The translations under genes were made by a program, and so were the position numbers. The notes beneath the pieces are model-generated. The model had not been told where the DNA came from. It did not search any database and saw only the letters and a program-made list of their open reading frames with translations. A stretch of DNA of 64,000 nt from Chryseobacterium daeguense DSM 19388 (GTDB taxonomy: Bacteria > Bacteroidota > Bacteroidia > Flavobacteriales > Weeksellaceae), in assembly GCF_000430825.1 (NCBI RefSeq), contig NZ_AUMT01000003.1, positions 372,001 through 436,000 of the forward strand. The letters run 5' to 3'. Every line of letters starts with the position of its first letter. The first letter of the stretch is position 1. Of the stretch, positions 17,880 through 26,942 are shown piece after piece.

Positions 17880-18012
17880 TCTAATGTTTTATGATTGCAA
17901 AATTAATTTTTATTTCAGTTTTTGTTTAAACTTTTGATACCACTTTTCAATAAATATTTAAATAACCTAGTTAACACGTAATATTTTATTTTTAAAAATG
18001 TAACAATTAACG

Positions 18013-18020
18013 TATTTTTG
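18013..18020 (+). promoter_or_regulatory. Promoter -7 box of the M16 peptidase operon
   Basis: TATTTTTG at 18013-18020 matches TAnnTTTG, 30 nt before the ATG. No clear -33 TTTG is seen. Confidence 0.45.
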
Positions 18021-18050
18021 ACACTCATTGACAAAACAATTTCTACTTTT

Positions 18051-19364
18051 ATGAAAAAGCGACTTCTATCTGTTGCTGCAGCGGCTTTCTTTGGAATGGC
18101 CCTGAACGCACAACAAATTAAATTTGAAGAGTATGACTTACCAAACGGTCTTCACGTAATTCTTCATCAGGATAATTCTGCACCGGTAGTAACTACGGGG
18201 GTAATGTACCACGTAGGTGCAAAAGATGAAGTAAAAGGAAGAACTGGTTTCGCCCATTTTTTTGAGCACCTTTTATTCGAAGGAACACCCAACATCAAAA
18301 GAGGTGAATGGTTCAAAATAGTTTCTTCAAACGGAGGCCAAAATAATGCCAACACTACAAACGACAGAACATATTATTACGAAACCTTCCCTTCCAACAA
18401 CGAACAGCTGGGTCTTTGGATGGAAGCAGAAAGAATGCGTCACGCCGTGATCAATCAGGTGGGTGTAGATACTCAGAGAGAGGTTGTAAAAGAAGAAAAA
18501 AGATTGAGAATGGATAACCAGCCTTACGGAAATCTTTTCACAACAATTCAGAAAAATTTATTTACCAATCACCCATACAACTGGCCTACAATCGGGTCTA
18601 TGGAGGATCTGAACTCGGCAAAATTAGATGAGTTCCAGGCTTTCTATAAAAAATATTACGTTCCGAACAATGCTACTTTAGTAGTTGCGGGAGATATCAA
18701 GCCTGAGCAGACTAAAAAATGGATTCAGGAATATTACGGAGGAATTCCAAAAGGAACAGTTTACCCTAAAAATTTCCCGAAAGATGCTCCTATCACTCAG
18801 GAAAAAGAAGTAACTGCCACAGATCCGAATATTCAGCTTCCGGCTTATGTTTTTGCATACAGAACACCGGGTAACAAAGAAAAAGATGCGTATATCCTTG
18901 ATATGCTTTCTTCTTATTTAAGCAACGGAAAATCTTCTGTTTTGTATAAAAAATTAGTAGATCAGGAGAAAAAAGCTCTTCAGGTAGCTGCTTTCAACCA
19001 GGGTCTTGAAGATTACGGAATTTTTGCATTTTTTGCAATCCCGATGGGGCAGACCACAAAACAGACATTGCAGTCAGACATCGATGCTGAGATCAAAAAG
19101 CTTCAGACGTCTTTAATTTCTGAAGAAGATTATCAGAAACTTCAGAATCAGTATGAAAACCAATTTGTAAATGCTAACTCAAGCATTCAGGGAATTGCAG
19201 CTTCATTGGCTACCAACCATGTATTGATGGGGAACACTAACCTTATCAACAAGGAAATCGACATTTACAGATCTATCACAAGACAGGATCTTCAAAATGC
19301 GGCTAAAAAGTATCTTAATTCCAACCAAAGAATAATCATTAATTACGTGCCTGAAAAGAAGTAA
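18051..19364 (+). CDS. M16 zinc metallopeptidase, catalytic subunit
   Basis: 437 residues. Exported: the signal peptide (MKKRLLSVAAAAFFGMALNA) ends before QQIKF. The inverted zinc motif is complete: His69-x-x-Glu72-His73 (HFFEH), with the distal Glu in EVVKEEKRLRMDNQ. The second half carries the M16C region (YVFAYRTPG). Periplasmic, insulinase/pitrilysin-like peptidase. The start at 18051 places the signal peptide correctly; the upstream in-frame TTG at 18018 lies in the promoter box. The next gene encodes a partner lacking the zinc site, as in heterodimeric M16B enzymes. Confidence 0.9.
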   Translation: MKKRLLSVAAAAFFGMALNAQQIKFEEYDLPNGLHVILHQDNSAPVVTTGVMYHVGAKDEVKGRTGFAHFFEHLLFEGTPNIKRGEWFKIVSSNGGQNNANTTNDRTYYYETFPSNNEQLGLWMEAERMRHAVINQVGVDTQREVVKEEKRLRMDNQPYGNLFTTIQKNLFTNHPYNWPTIGSMEDLNSAKLDEFQAFYKKYYVPNNATLVVAGDIKPEQTKKWIQEYYGGIPKGTVYPKNFPKDAPITQEKEVTATDPNIQLPAYVFAYRTPGNKEKDAYILDMLSSYLSNGKSSVLYKKLVDQEKKALQVAAFNQGLEDYGIFAFFAIPMGQTTKQTLQSDIDAEIKKLQTSLISEEDYQKLQNQYENQFVNANSSIQGIAASLATNHVLMGNTNLINKEIDIYRSITRQDLQNAAKKYLNSNQRIIINYVPEKK

Positions 19365-19401
19365 TTCTTTAAAATGATTATCAAAAATTAAATTTTTACA
19401 A

Positions 19402-21447
19402 ATGAAAAAGCAATTAACATATATAGCTGCAGCATTTTTCTTCGCAGGAATGGTTTCAGCACAAAAAATTGATCTTAATGCAATGCCAAAACCGGGGCCT
19501 ACCCCTGCGATCAACATTGCCAAGCCAAAAACTTTCCAATTAAAGAACGGCCTTACCGTAATGGTAGTGGAAAACAATAAATTACCAAGAGTAAGCGCAA
19601 GCCTTTCTATGGACAGAGCTCCATATTATGAAGGAAGCGTGGTAGGAGTAAGCGAAATCATGGCAGAACAGTTCGAAAACGGAACTACAAACATGAGCAA
19701 GGATGCCTTCAACAAAAAGGTAGATTATCTTGGAGCTAACCTTGGTTTCTCTTCAAATGGGGCTTCTGCAAACTCTCTTTCAAAATATTTCCCTGAAGTA
19801 TTAGGCTTAATGGCTGATGCTATTATTAATCCTAAATTTTCTGCAGAAGAAATCCAGAACTCTAAAGAAAGAGCAATCGAAGGTTTAAAATCTGAAGAAA
19901 AGAATGCTTCTTCTATTGCATCTAAAGTATCTAATGCTTTAATGTACGGAAAAAACACGTCAAGAGGAGAATTTGAAACGGTAGAATCTATCAACAAAAT
20001 CCAGCTTGCAGATGTACAGAATATCTATAAAAAATATTACGCTCCAGACAATGCTTATTTAGTAATTGTAGGAGATGTAAAGTTTGATAAAGTGAAGCCA
20101 TTGGTGGAAAAAGCATTCAGCGGATGGAAAAAAGCCAACACTCCGGTTTCACAATTAGAGCATGCTTCTAATGTTGCTGCAACGGAAATCAACGTGGTAG
20201 ATGTACCTACTGCCGTACAGTCAGTGGTTTCAGTAAACAACCTGAACAACCTTAAAATGAAGGATCCTGACTATTTCTCTGCAACAATCGCTAATTATAT
20301 TCTTGGCGGCGGTGGTGAAGCAAGACTTTTCATGAATCTTCGTGAGAAAAACGGTTTCACTTACGGAGCTTATTCCAACCTGAGTGCAAGCAAATATTCT
20401 CCACAGTTCTCTGCAAGTGCAAGCGTAAGAAACGAGGTTACGGATAAAGCGGTTAAAGAGTTTATGAATGAGCTTAATGCCATCTCTACTGTAAAACCTG
20501 AAGAGCTGGAAAATGCTAAGGCTAAACTGAAAGGTGCTTTCATCATGTCTCTGGAGCAGCCTGCAACCATCGCAAGATTTGCTTTAAACCAAAAAGTACA
20601 GGATCTGCCTTCTGATTTTTATACAAATTATTTAAAATCCATTGATAAAGTAACAGCTGCGGATGTTTCCAATGCAGTAAAAAATACTATTTTACCAAAC
20701 CAAAGCAGAATTTTTATCGCCGGTAAAGCTTCTGATATTTCTGAAGGCTTGGAAAAACTGGGTTACCCTGTAAAATATTATGACAAAGACGCAAATCCTG
20801 TTGCTAAACCAACTGCACAGAAAGTAGATGCTAACGTAACGGTAGCTTCTATTGCTGATAAATATATTGCTGCTATCGGCGGAAAAGCTAATCTTTCTAA
20901 AATTTCTTCCTATACAGCAAATGCTTCTATGACTATGCAGGGGCAAAATATTGATTTTAAATTAATTAAAGCTCAGGGTGGTAAAGAATCAACTGTTGTA
21001 ACAGCAATGGGACAGGTGGTTCAGAAGCAGGTTTTCGACGGAAAAACAGGATATTCTGAGCAAATGGGCCAGAAAGTACCAATGAAAGCCGAGCAAATCG
21101 CTGAAAAGATGAAAAACACTGAACTTTTCGAAGAGCTTGGTTTTGCTAAATCTCCTGATTACAAAGTAGCAGGAATTGAGAAGATCAATGGTGAAGATTC
21201 TTATGTTGTGAAAGGTGGTGATACTACCTATTATTACAGCGTAAAAACAGGATTAAAAACCGGAGAGACAAAAAAAGTAAAAGCTCAGGGACAGGAAGTT
21301 GAAATCCCTTCCACTTTTTCTGATTATAAGGATGTAGCGGGTGTGAAAATGCCTTATACCATCTCTGTAACCCAAATGGGAATGGATATGACGATGAAGG
21401 TGAAATCTTACGAAGTAAATCAGGCAAAAGATTCTGATTTTAAATAA
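19402..21447 (+). CDS. M16 peptidase, non-catalytic subunit with C-terminal extension
   Basis: 681 residues with a signal peptide (ends AAFFFAGMVSA before QKIDL). The M16 fold is clear, but the zinc motif is lost: the equivalent stretch reads SEIMAEQFENGT. The substrate-binding segment NGFTYGAYS typical of inactive partners is present. After about residue 455 comes an extra domain of about 225 residues (IADKYIAAIGGKANL ... PYTISVTQMGMDM) resembling LolA-like lipoprotein-sorting folds common in Bacteroidota. It probably forms a periplasmic heterodimer with the preceding gene product. A strong terminator follows. Confidence 0.9.
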   Translation: MKKQLTYIAAAFFFAGMVSAQKIDLNAMPKPGPTPAINIAKPKTFQLKNGLTVMVVENNKLPRVSASLSMDRAPYYEGSVVGVSEIMAEQFENGTTNMSKDAFNKKVDYLGANLGFSSNGASANSLSKYFPEVLGLMADAIINPKFSAEEIQNSKERAIEGLKSEEKNASSIASKVSNALMYGKNTSRGEFETVESINKIQLADVQNIYKKYYAPDNAYLVIVGDVKFDKVKPLVEKAFSGWKKANTPVSQLEHASNVAATEINVVDVPTAVQSVVSVNNLNNLKMKDPDYFSATIANYILGGGGEARLFMNLREKNGFTYGAYSNLSASKYSPQFSASASVRNEVTDKAVKEFMNELNAISTVKPEELENAKAKLKGAFIMSLEQPATIARFALNQKVQDLPSDFYTNYLKSIDKVTAADVSNAVKNTILPNQSRIFIAGKASDISEGLEKLGYPVKYYDKDANPVAKPTAQKVDANVTVASIADKYIAAIGGKANLSKISSYTANASMTMQGQNIDFKLIKAQGGKESTVVTAMGQVVQKQVFDGKTGYSEQMGQKVPMKAEQIAEKMKNTELFEELGFAKSPDYKVAGIEKINGEDSYVVKGGDTTYYYSVKTGLKTGETKKVKAQGQEVEIPSTFSDYKDVAGVKMPYTISVTQMGMDMTMKVKSYEVNQAKDSDFK

Positions 21448-21468
21448 AACTCACTGAATTTTCAGAGA

Positions 21469-21500
21469 AAAAGCGGCAACCTTCGGTTGCCGCTTTTATT
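21469..21500 (+). terminator. Strong terminator after the M16 operon
   Basis: AAAAGCGGCAACC (21469-21481), loop TTC, GGTTGCCGCTTTT (21485-21497): a perfect 13-bp stem with U-rich flank; it should also work on the minus strand. Confidence 0.9.
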
Positions 21501-21525
21501 TTCTCAATATTTGCACCTATCTTTT

Positions 21526-21556
21526 TTTGTTGTTCAGTAAAAAAAGATTAAATTTG
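21526..21556 (+). promoter_or_regulatory. Promoter of secG
   Basis: TTTG (21526-21529), 19-nt spacer, TAAATTTG (21549-21556): a near-ideal Bacteroidota promoter. Expected start near 21563, leaving a leader of about 18 nt. Confidence 0.75.
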
Positions 21557-21580
21557 CCCATTCTAAAAGATATCAAATTA

Positions 21581-21919
21581 ATGGATTCTATATTTATACT
21601 ATTGATGGTTCTTGTAATGATCGCCAGCATTTTACTGGTAATCATCGTTATGGCTCAAAACCCTAAAGGAGGAGGTCTTTCCAGTACTTTCGGAGGTGCT
21701 TCTTCCGCACAGTTTGGAGTACAGAGAACCAACGATTTCATGGAAAAATCTACATGGACTTTGGGCGCTGTAATCATCGTTCTTATTCTTTTAAGTGTTG
21801 TAATTACAGGAAAACCTTCACAAGCTGCTCCTACGCAAGCTCCCGTGAAAAAAGAAGCTCCTGCAAAAACACAGTCTGCTCCGGCATCTTCTACGCCAGC
21901 TCAGACACCGGCTAAATAA
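21581..21919 (+). CDS. secG: Preprotein translocase subunit SecG
   Basis: 112 residues. Two membrane helices (about 3-25 and 58-77) flank the conserved cytoplasmic loop QNPKGGGLSSTFGG...FGVQRTNDFMEKSTW. The C-terminal tail is rich in Ala, Pro, Lys and Thr, as in Bacteroidota SecG. Part of the SecYEG channel in the inner membrane. The ATG at 21581 is supported by the promoter at 21526-21556, which overlaps the upstream in-frame start (21527) and rules it out. Confidence 0.93.
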   Translation: MDSIFILLMVLVMIASILLVIIVMAQNPKGGGLSSTFGGASSAQFGVQRTNDFMEKSTWTLGAVIIVLILLSVVITGKPSQAAPTQAPVKKEAPAKTQSAPASSTPAQTPAK

Positions 21920-21944
21920 GCAAATAATATTTTTATATAAAATG

Positions 21945-21973
21945 AAAAGCAACTCGATGGAGTTGCTTTTTTT
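21945..21973. terminator. Bidirectional terminator between secG and the glycosyltransferase operon
   Basis: AAAAGCAACTC (21945-21955) and GAGTTGCTTTT (21960-21970) with T-rich and A-rich flanks serve two convergent units. Confidence 0.85.
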
Positions 21974-21975
21974 AT

Positions 21976-23004
21976 CTATTTTTTTCTGAAAGTATTCCAA
22001 TAATCTGTCTGATCCGAAATAAACAAACATTCTATAAAAGAGTCCAATGACATATTGTAAAGGATTTCAGGATGTATTTCTTCAAAACCGGTAGAAAAAA
22101 AATCTTCTTTAAGCTGAATGTCTTCCCGATTGATAATCAAAATATTATTTTTATCATAAAAGGGATAATTTGCAATATCAGGATTAGTCGTAATAAGCTT
22201 TCTTCCTGAAGCCAAAACTTCAAAAGTCCTTATTGTTAACCCTTTCTGGAAAGGCTTATTGATATCAAGAACAGATTTTGTTTTTCTATAAAAATCTATG
22301 ATTTGATTATGATTCAGCTTATCAAAGCTTACTTTATTAATGTCGAACTGTTTTAAATTTTTATCAACTAATTTCTTTAATCGAAAAGCAAGCCTACCCA
22401 TTGCATAATAGAAGAAAAATGATCTCAAGCCTAGTCTATCTGATATTTCTTTAACCTTCTCTCCCACTATATAGCGGTCTGTATGGGCGCTGCCAATGAA
22501 AACAATATCATATTCAGGCTGAGTCTGCTCTTGTAAGCTTTTGTATTCATCGAGGAAAAAAAGAGGCCTGAAGCCTATATTATATCTTACTGAATCATCA
22601 TACTCAAATGTAAATTTTTTGTCAAAATAATCCAGATGTGAAATTAGGTTAGGATATTCTGCCAATGGATCAAAATTATAGTAAATCATTTCTATATTTT
22701 GATTGTTAGCTTTTATTTCCTGAAGAAAAAAATCAGGAGTAGCTTCACCTTTAATTAAAAGGAAATAATCATATTTTTTTTCTTTAATTTCATTTAATAT
22801 CTGCTTATAATATCTGTTTATTTTAATATTATATAGCTTTTTATTAAATCTGATAATTCCTTTAGAAATATTTGAATTTGATGGTCTTTCATCATAAAAA
22901 TCTACCTCAGCCCCAAGTTCTGAAAGTCTTTTCGCTATAGCTTTTTCGTACTTAAAAAAGCTTACCGATAAAAAAAGTATTTTTTTACCCCTTAAACCTT
23001 TCAT
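21976..23004 (-). CDS. CgeB-like glycosyltransferase
   Basis: 342 residues. GT-B-like architecture related to CgeB/glycosyltransferase family 1: an N-terminal Rossmann start KKILFLSVSFFKYEKAIAKRLSELGAEVDFYDERP, a middle YDIVFIGSAHTDRY marking the start of the second domain, and the donor-site region DINKPFQKGLTIRTFEVLASGRKLITTN. Last gene of the recR-glycan operon; it overlaps the epimerase gene by 4 bp (ATGA). Probably adds a sugar to a cell-surface glycan; donor and acceptor unknown. Confidence 0.8.
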   Translation of the reverse strand: MKGLRGKKILFLSVSFFKYEKAIAKRLSELGAEVDFYDERPSNSNISKGIIRFNKKLYNIKINRYYKQILNEIKEKKYDYFLLIKGEATPDFFLQEIKANNQNIEMIYYNFDPLAEYPNLISHLDYFDKKFTFEYDDSVRYNIGFRPLFFLDEYKSLQEQTQPEYDIVFIGSAHTDRYIVGEKVKEISDRLGLRSFFFYYAMGRLAFRLKKLVDKNLKQFDINKVSFDKLNHNQIIDFYRKTKSVLDINKPFQKGLTIRTFEVLASGRKLITTNPDIANYPFYDKNNILIINREDIQLKEDFFSTGFEEIHPEILYNMSLDSFIECLFISDQTDYWNTFRKK

Positions 23005-24131
23005 TTCAAAAGTCCTTTTACTTTCATCTCTTCCAGGGATTCTTTGAATTTTACATCTTGAATATTCTGCTGAAGCACCCAGTTGGTAAACTTTGACATT
23101 CCTTCTTCAAAAGAGATTTCCGGCTGGAAATTTAATCTTGTTTTAATCTTACTGATGTCCGCAAAATTATGCCGAATATCTCCTAAACGAAACTGTCCTG
23201 AAATATTTATTTCAAAATCAATATTATAAAATTTCCTAAGACTTTCTGCCACCGTAGTTACTGCGGTAGAAACACCGGTTCCCACGTTGAAAATCTCACC
23301 GTTAGCAGCATCACTTTCTATGCACTTTATTGTTGCTTTCACCGCATCATCCACATGTATGAAATCTCTGGATTCTTTTCCGTCTTCAAATACATTAATG
23401 TCATTTCCGTTAAGAATCTGAGAAGAAAATATGGACAAAATTCCTGTATAAGGATTTAATAAAGATTGTCCTTCACCATAAACATTTTGAAATCTTAAAG
23501 CCACAGGAGATACTCCCATTGATGAACATGCAGTCATTACCATTTGTTCCTGTGCATATTTTGTAATCCCGTAGATGGAAGTAGGATGTATTTTTGATTC
23601 TTCATCTGTAGGAAGAGGCGTAAGTACTTGTCCATCAGGATAAATAATATCGAATTTCCCATTCCTCATTTCTTCTACATTTCTTGGTTTGGGATAAATA
23701 AGCCCTAATTCCGGATGCAAATATTTACCTTCTCCATAAACCGCTCTTGATGACGCAATTATTACTTTCTTTACACTATGTGGTTTATTTACAAGAAGAT
23801 CCAGCATCATAGCTGTGCCAGAGACATTCACTTCTGTGTATTTTTCAATCTGATACATGGATTGTCCGGTTCCCGTCTCAGCTGCTAAATGTACAATAAC
23901 ATCCTGACTATCTATTGACCTCTCCCAATCGTTAAAATTAATAACATCTCCTTTTATAAAGTTCACCTTGCCCAAAATATTCTTATATAATGGAGAATCT
24001 TCCTCAGGATTTTCCCCGTGAATCTGCGAAGAAAGATTATCTAAAACCGTGACTTCATAGCCTGTTTTTTTAAGTTCTAAAGCCAACTTGCTTCCTATAA
24101 ATCCGGCTCCTCCAGTAATAAGTACCTTCAT
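23001..24131 (-). CDS. NAD-dependent epimerase/dehydratase
   Basis: 376-residue extended short-chain dehydrogenase. GGAGFIGS (7-14) binds NAD; the catalytic YxxxK is YGITKYAQEQ, with the upstream Ser/Thr in ASSRAVYGEG. Also seen: RDFIHVDDAV, typical of UDP-sugar epimerases. It makes a nucleotide-sugar, perhaps UDP-galactose- or rhamnose-type, for the glycosyltransferases on both sides. An insertion around residues 145-175 (PRNVEEMRNGKFDIIYPDG) makes it longer than GalE. Confidence 0.85.
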   Translation of the reverse strand: MKVLITGGAGFIGSKLALELKKTGYEVTVLDNLSSQIHGENPEEDSPLYKNILGKVNFIKGDVINFNDWERSIDSQDVIVHLAAETGTGQSMYQIEKYTEVNVSGTAMMLDLLVNKPHSVKKVIIASSRAVYGEGKYLHPELGLIYPKPRNVEEMRNGKFDIIYPDGQVLTPLPTDEESKIHPTSIYGITKYAQEQMVMTACSSMGVSPVALRFQNVYGEGQSLLNPYTGILSIFSSQILNGNDINVFEDGKESRDFIHVDDAVKATIKCIESDAANGEIFNVGTGVSTAVTTVAESLRKFYNIDFEINISGQFRLGDIRHNFADISKIKTRLNFQPEISFEEGMSKFTNWVLQQNIQDVKFKESLEEMKVKGLLK

Positions 24132-24147
24132 GCTATTTGTGAAAATG

Positions 24148-24957
24148 TTATTTTTTTGTTTTATTTAAATTATAATAAAAAGTTCTGGTTAGCAAAAGTA
24201 AATATTTTGCTTTGTAAAACAGCCGGAATGAAAGATATTGAAGAAAGTTTATTTCTTTTAACAGATACATTTCCTTAAGATTTTTTTCAAAACCTTTTGC
24301 CATTTCCGGAAGATTTGCAGATAAGCCGGAAACCCCAAAAGAACGTTTACCTTTTCCTACAATCACTAAACTTTCGTCCAAGATATACATTTTATTTTTT
24401 AGAGATACTTTCATCCAATAATTAACATCCTCAGCATATCTCTGTTCATCATCAAACAATCCTGTATTCTCTAATACTTTTTTCTTAAATACGACTGTAG
24501 ACGGTTGCGCTTCATTTCTTATCAGTAGCTTTTTGAAAGTAATCTCAGCCATACCATCTTTAACCTTGTATGGAAAAAGAATTTTGTTATTATTTCTTGC
24601 CGTTGCCAAAAAATCAATATGCGAATTATTTTCAAGAATTTTAACCTGTTTGGCAATCTTTTCCGGAAGCCACTCATCATCAGCATCAAGCAAAGCAATA
24701 TAATCTCCTTTTGCTGTTCTTAATCCTGTATTTCTAGCTTTAGAAACTCCTCCGTTTTCCTGGTGAAGAAGAATAATATTCATCTGTGAATTCTTTCTGA
24801 TATAATTTTCTACAGCCTCTTTACTTCCATCTCCTGAGCCGTCATTTATTATTATAATCTCAAACTGATCTTGTGCAAAGGTCTGATTTTTTACTGACAT
24901 CAGCGCAGAGATAATCGATCCTTCCGCGTTGTACATTGGAATTATCACAGAAATCAT
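24148..24957 (-). CDS. Family 2 glycosyltransferase
   Basis: 269 residues with GT-A fold. Nucleotide-binding start SVIIPMYNAEGSI, IINDGSGDGS, NGGVSKARNTGL, and the metal-binding DxD as ALLDADDEWLPEKI. A later EDVNYWMKVSL segment is typical of GT2. It directly abuts the membrane protein gene upstream (stop and start one base apart). Cytoplasmic or inner-membrane-associated; sugar unknown. Confidence 0.88.
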   Translation of the reverse strand: MISVIIPMYNAEGSIISALMSVKNQTFAQDQFEIIIINDGSGDGSKEAVENYIRKNSQMNIILLHQENGGVSKARNTGLRTAKGDYIALLDADDEWLPEKIAKQVKILENNSHIDFLATARNNNKILFPYKVKDGMAEITFKKLLIRNEAQPSTVVFKKKVLENTGLFDDEQRYAEDVNYWMKVSLKNKMYILDESLVIVGKGKRSFGVSGLSANLPEMAKGFEKNLKEMYLLKEINFLQYLSFRLFYKAKYLLLLTRTFYYNLNKTKK

Positions 24958-26109
24958 TTAATCTTCTTTAAAATTATTTTTAAAAACTCCGTAAACTACA
25001 CTAAGTATTACAAAAGGCATAGACATATTAAAGAAACTCAGATCAAAAAAAGAATTTGTGATCATATTCGTATAACCATATTCTGCGAAAAACAGTAAAA
25101 ACGGAAGAAAAACACAAATAAAAAGTAATATTCCAGATCTAAATATAATATCGTAAAAAGATTTTATTCTGAAAGAAAGAACGAAAGCTAATACAATATA
25201 AGAAAGACTGAGAAATAAAGGTTGTTTTGCCCCTTGAATAACTAATGGATTATGTTTAATAAAAACATCATAACTTGGCGCATTATGAAAGAACCAATAA
25301 ACTATCCCACAAATTGTAAGAATAAAAACAACAGCAAACCGGATTTTCTCTTTTACAGCAAGATCTATATATTTTTTAAATAAAAGAATAATTAATGGAA
25401 TAACTGAAGAAAGTCTCGTAAGTAATATCAAAGCCGAAAAAAAAGAAGCAATTTCAGGTTTTATTTCATTTTTCGTTAAAAACTTTCTCCAAATCACATA
25501 AGTAAAGGCTGAAATTATAATAAAATTAGAAAATAAATCACTTTTTACATATACTTCCCAAAGATAACTTGGCGAAATAAAAAGTAAAATTATAACTGCT
25601 AATCTTTCTTTATAATTTTTAAAAATGGTAAAAACAAGATAGGAAAAAAGTAAAAAAACGAAGGACTGCAAATATCCCACACTCCCAAAAACCAGGTAAA
25701 AAGGCATTCCTAATATGATCAGTACCGGTAAATTAGAAGATTCTCTTCCCATATGATCCGGAATATTGTAGGGATACTGGCTGTTCAAAATAGCTTTTAT
25801 ACCAATTTCCATAGCAGACCAGCGATCGACATTCAGTGAGTTTCCATCAACTTTATAGTTAACATAAACACTTACAAAGAAAAATGAAATAATTCCTAAC
25901 CAGAAAAATGATTTATAGAAAATGTCGCCTAATTTTACTTTAATGTAAAAAAAACTTAATCCAGAAATAAAAATCAGATACCCGATAAGAATAATGATAT
26001 TATAACTTTCCCCATATTTTACAATAAACAAAGTATTTATAACAAGGTAAATACAAAAAGTAATCAAATTCTTTAAAGCGGGATGGGATAATACATACAT
26101 TTTTTTCAT
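24958..26109 (-). CDS. Polytopic membrane protein, GT-C glycosyltransferase-like
   Basis: 383 residues with about 10 hydrophobic helices. The first large loop (about 90-125: DRWSAMEIGIKAIL...YPYNIPDH) holds acidic and YPY residues as in GT-C mannosyltransferase-like proteins that use lipid-linked sugars, followed by SSNLPVLIILGMPFY. A Wzy-type polymerase is the other possibility. It lies 26 bp after recR and immediately before the GT2 gene. Confidence 0.6.
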   Translation of the reverse strand: MKKMYVLSHPALKNLITFCIYLVINTLFIVKYGESYNIIILIGYLIFISGLSFFYIKVKLGDIFYKSFFWLGIISFFFVSVYVNYKVDGNSLNVDRWSAMEIGIKAILNSQYPYNIPDHMGRESSNLPVLIILGMPFYLVFGSVGYLQSFVFLLFSYLVFTIFKNYKERLAVIILLFISPSYLWEVYVKSDLFSNFIIISAFTYVIWRKFLTKNEIKPEIASFFSALILLTRLSSVIPLIILLFKKYIDLAVKEKIRFAVVFILTICGIVYWFFHNAPSYDVFIKHNPLVIQGAKQPLFLSLSYIVLAFVLSFRIKSFYDIIFRSGILLFICVFLPFLLFFAEYGYTNMITNSFFDLSFFNMSMPFVILSVVYGVFKNNFKED

Positions 26110-26135
26110 GTAAGAGTTGTGTTTTTTTAATTAGA

Positions 26136-26750
26136 TCAAGGATTTCCCTCATTATAAGGCAGCCTGTTCATAATAGATCTTCCCAGCGAAATTTCATCGG
26201 CATATTCCAACTCGTCTCCCACTGAAATTCCCCTTGCAATGCTTGAAAAATTCACATTAAACCCTTTAAATTTTTTATAAATATAATAAGCCGTGGTATC
26301 CCCTTCCATTGTTGCGCTCAAAGCAAATATAAATTCTTTAACCCGCCCCTCGTTAAGCTTTTTCTCAATGCTTGGAATATTGAGCTGATTAGGTCCTACT
26401 CCTTCCATTGGAGAAATTTTCCCGCCCAGAATCAGATATTTCCCTGTGTATTTTCCTGTATTTTCAATCGCAATCACATCCCGTACATCTTCCACAATAC
26501 AGATAACCTCATCTATTCTCTTCTCATTACTGCAGATTTCACAGATCTCAAAATCAGAGAAATTATGACATTCTTTACAGTATTTTATTTCATTTACAAG
26601 ATTAATAAGGGAATTTCCCAGGCTCATTGCTCTGGAATTGGGCTGTTTCAAAAGATGTAATGCCAAACGTAAAGCCGTTTTCCTGCCAATTCCGGGTAAT
26701 CCCGAAATCTCATCCACCGCCTTCGCCAAAACTTTACTTGGATAATCCAT
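26136..26750 (-). CDS. recR: Recombination mediator protein RecR
   Basis: 204 residues. Helix-hairpin-helix start (LPGIGRKTALRLALHLL), zinc finger CKECHNFSDFEICEICS, Toprim domain with ICIVEDVRDVIAIE and GGKISPMEGVGPNQL, and the C-terminal Walker-like segment. It loads RecA at gaps with RecO/RecF. It heads a minus-strand run of four surface-glycan genes, an unusual pairing that probably reflects only read-through. Confidence 0.95.
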   Translation of the reverse strand: MDYPSKVLAKAVDEISGLPGIGRKTALRLALHLLKQPNSRAMSLGNSLINLVNEIKYCKECHNFSDFEICEICSNEKRIDEVICIVEDVRDVIAIENTGKYTGKYLILGGKISPMEGVGPNQLNIPSIEKKLNEGRVKEFIFALSATMEGDTTAYYIYKKFKGFNVNFSSIARGISVGDELEYADEISLGRSIMNRLPYNEGNP

Positions 26751-26754
26751 AGCA

Positions 26755-26762
26755 CAAAAATA
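26755..26762 (-). promoter_or_regulatory. Promoter -7 box immediately before recR
   Basis: TATTTTTG on the minus strand (26762-26755) ends 4 nt before the recR ATG. If used, the mRNA would be leaderless. No good -33 TTTG is visible. Confidence 0.4.
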
Positions 26763-26942
26763 ACGATAAAAGTTGTAAATTATGAAATAGTTTAATTATC
26801 AATTTAATAGAATTTTTGTTTCATATCCGACGTATGGATTTTCAACTTGAAAAGACTTCCATCTCCCGTCTTCAGGCTTCCTTCTTAAATAAAAAACCTC
26901 TATCTTTGACCATCTAAATATTAATTTGAAAATAAACTAAAA

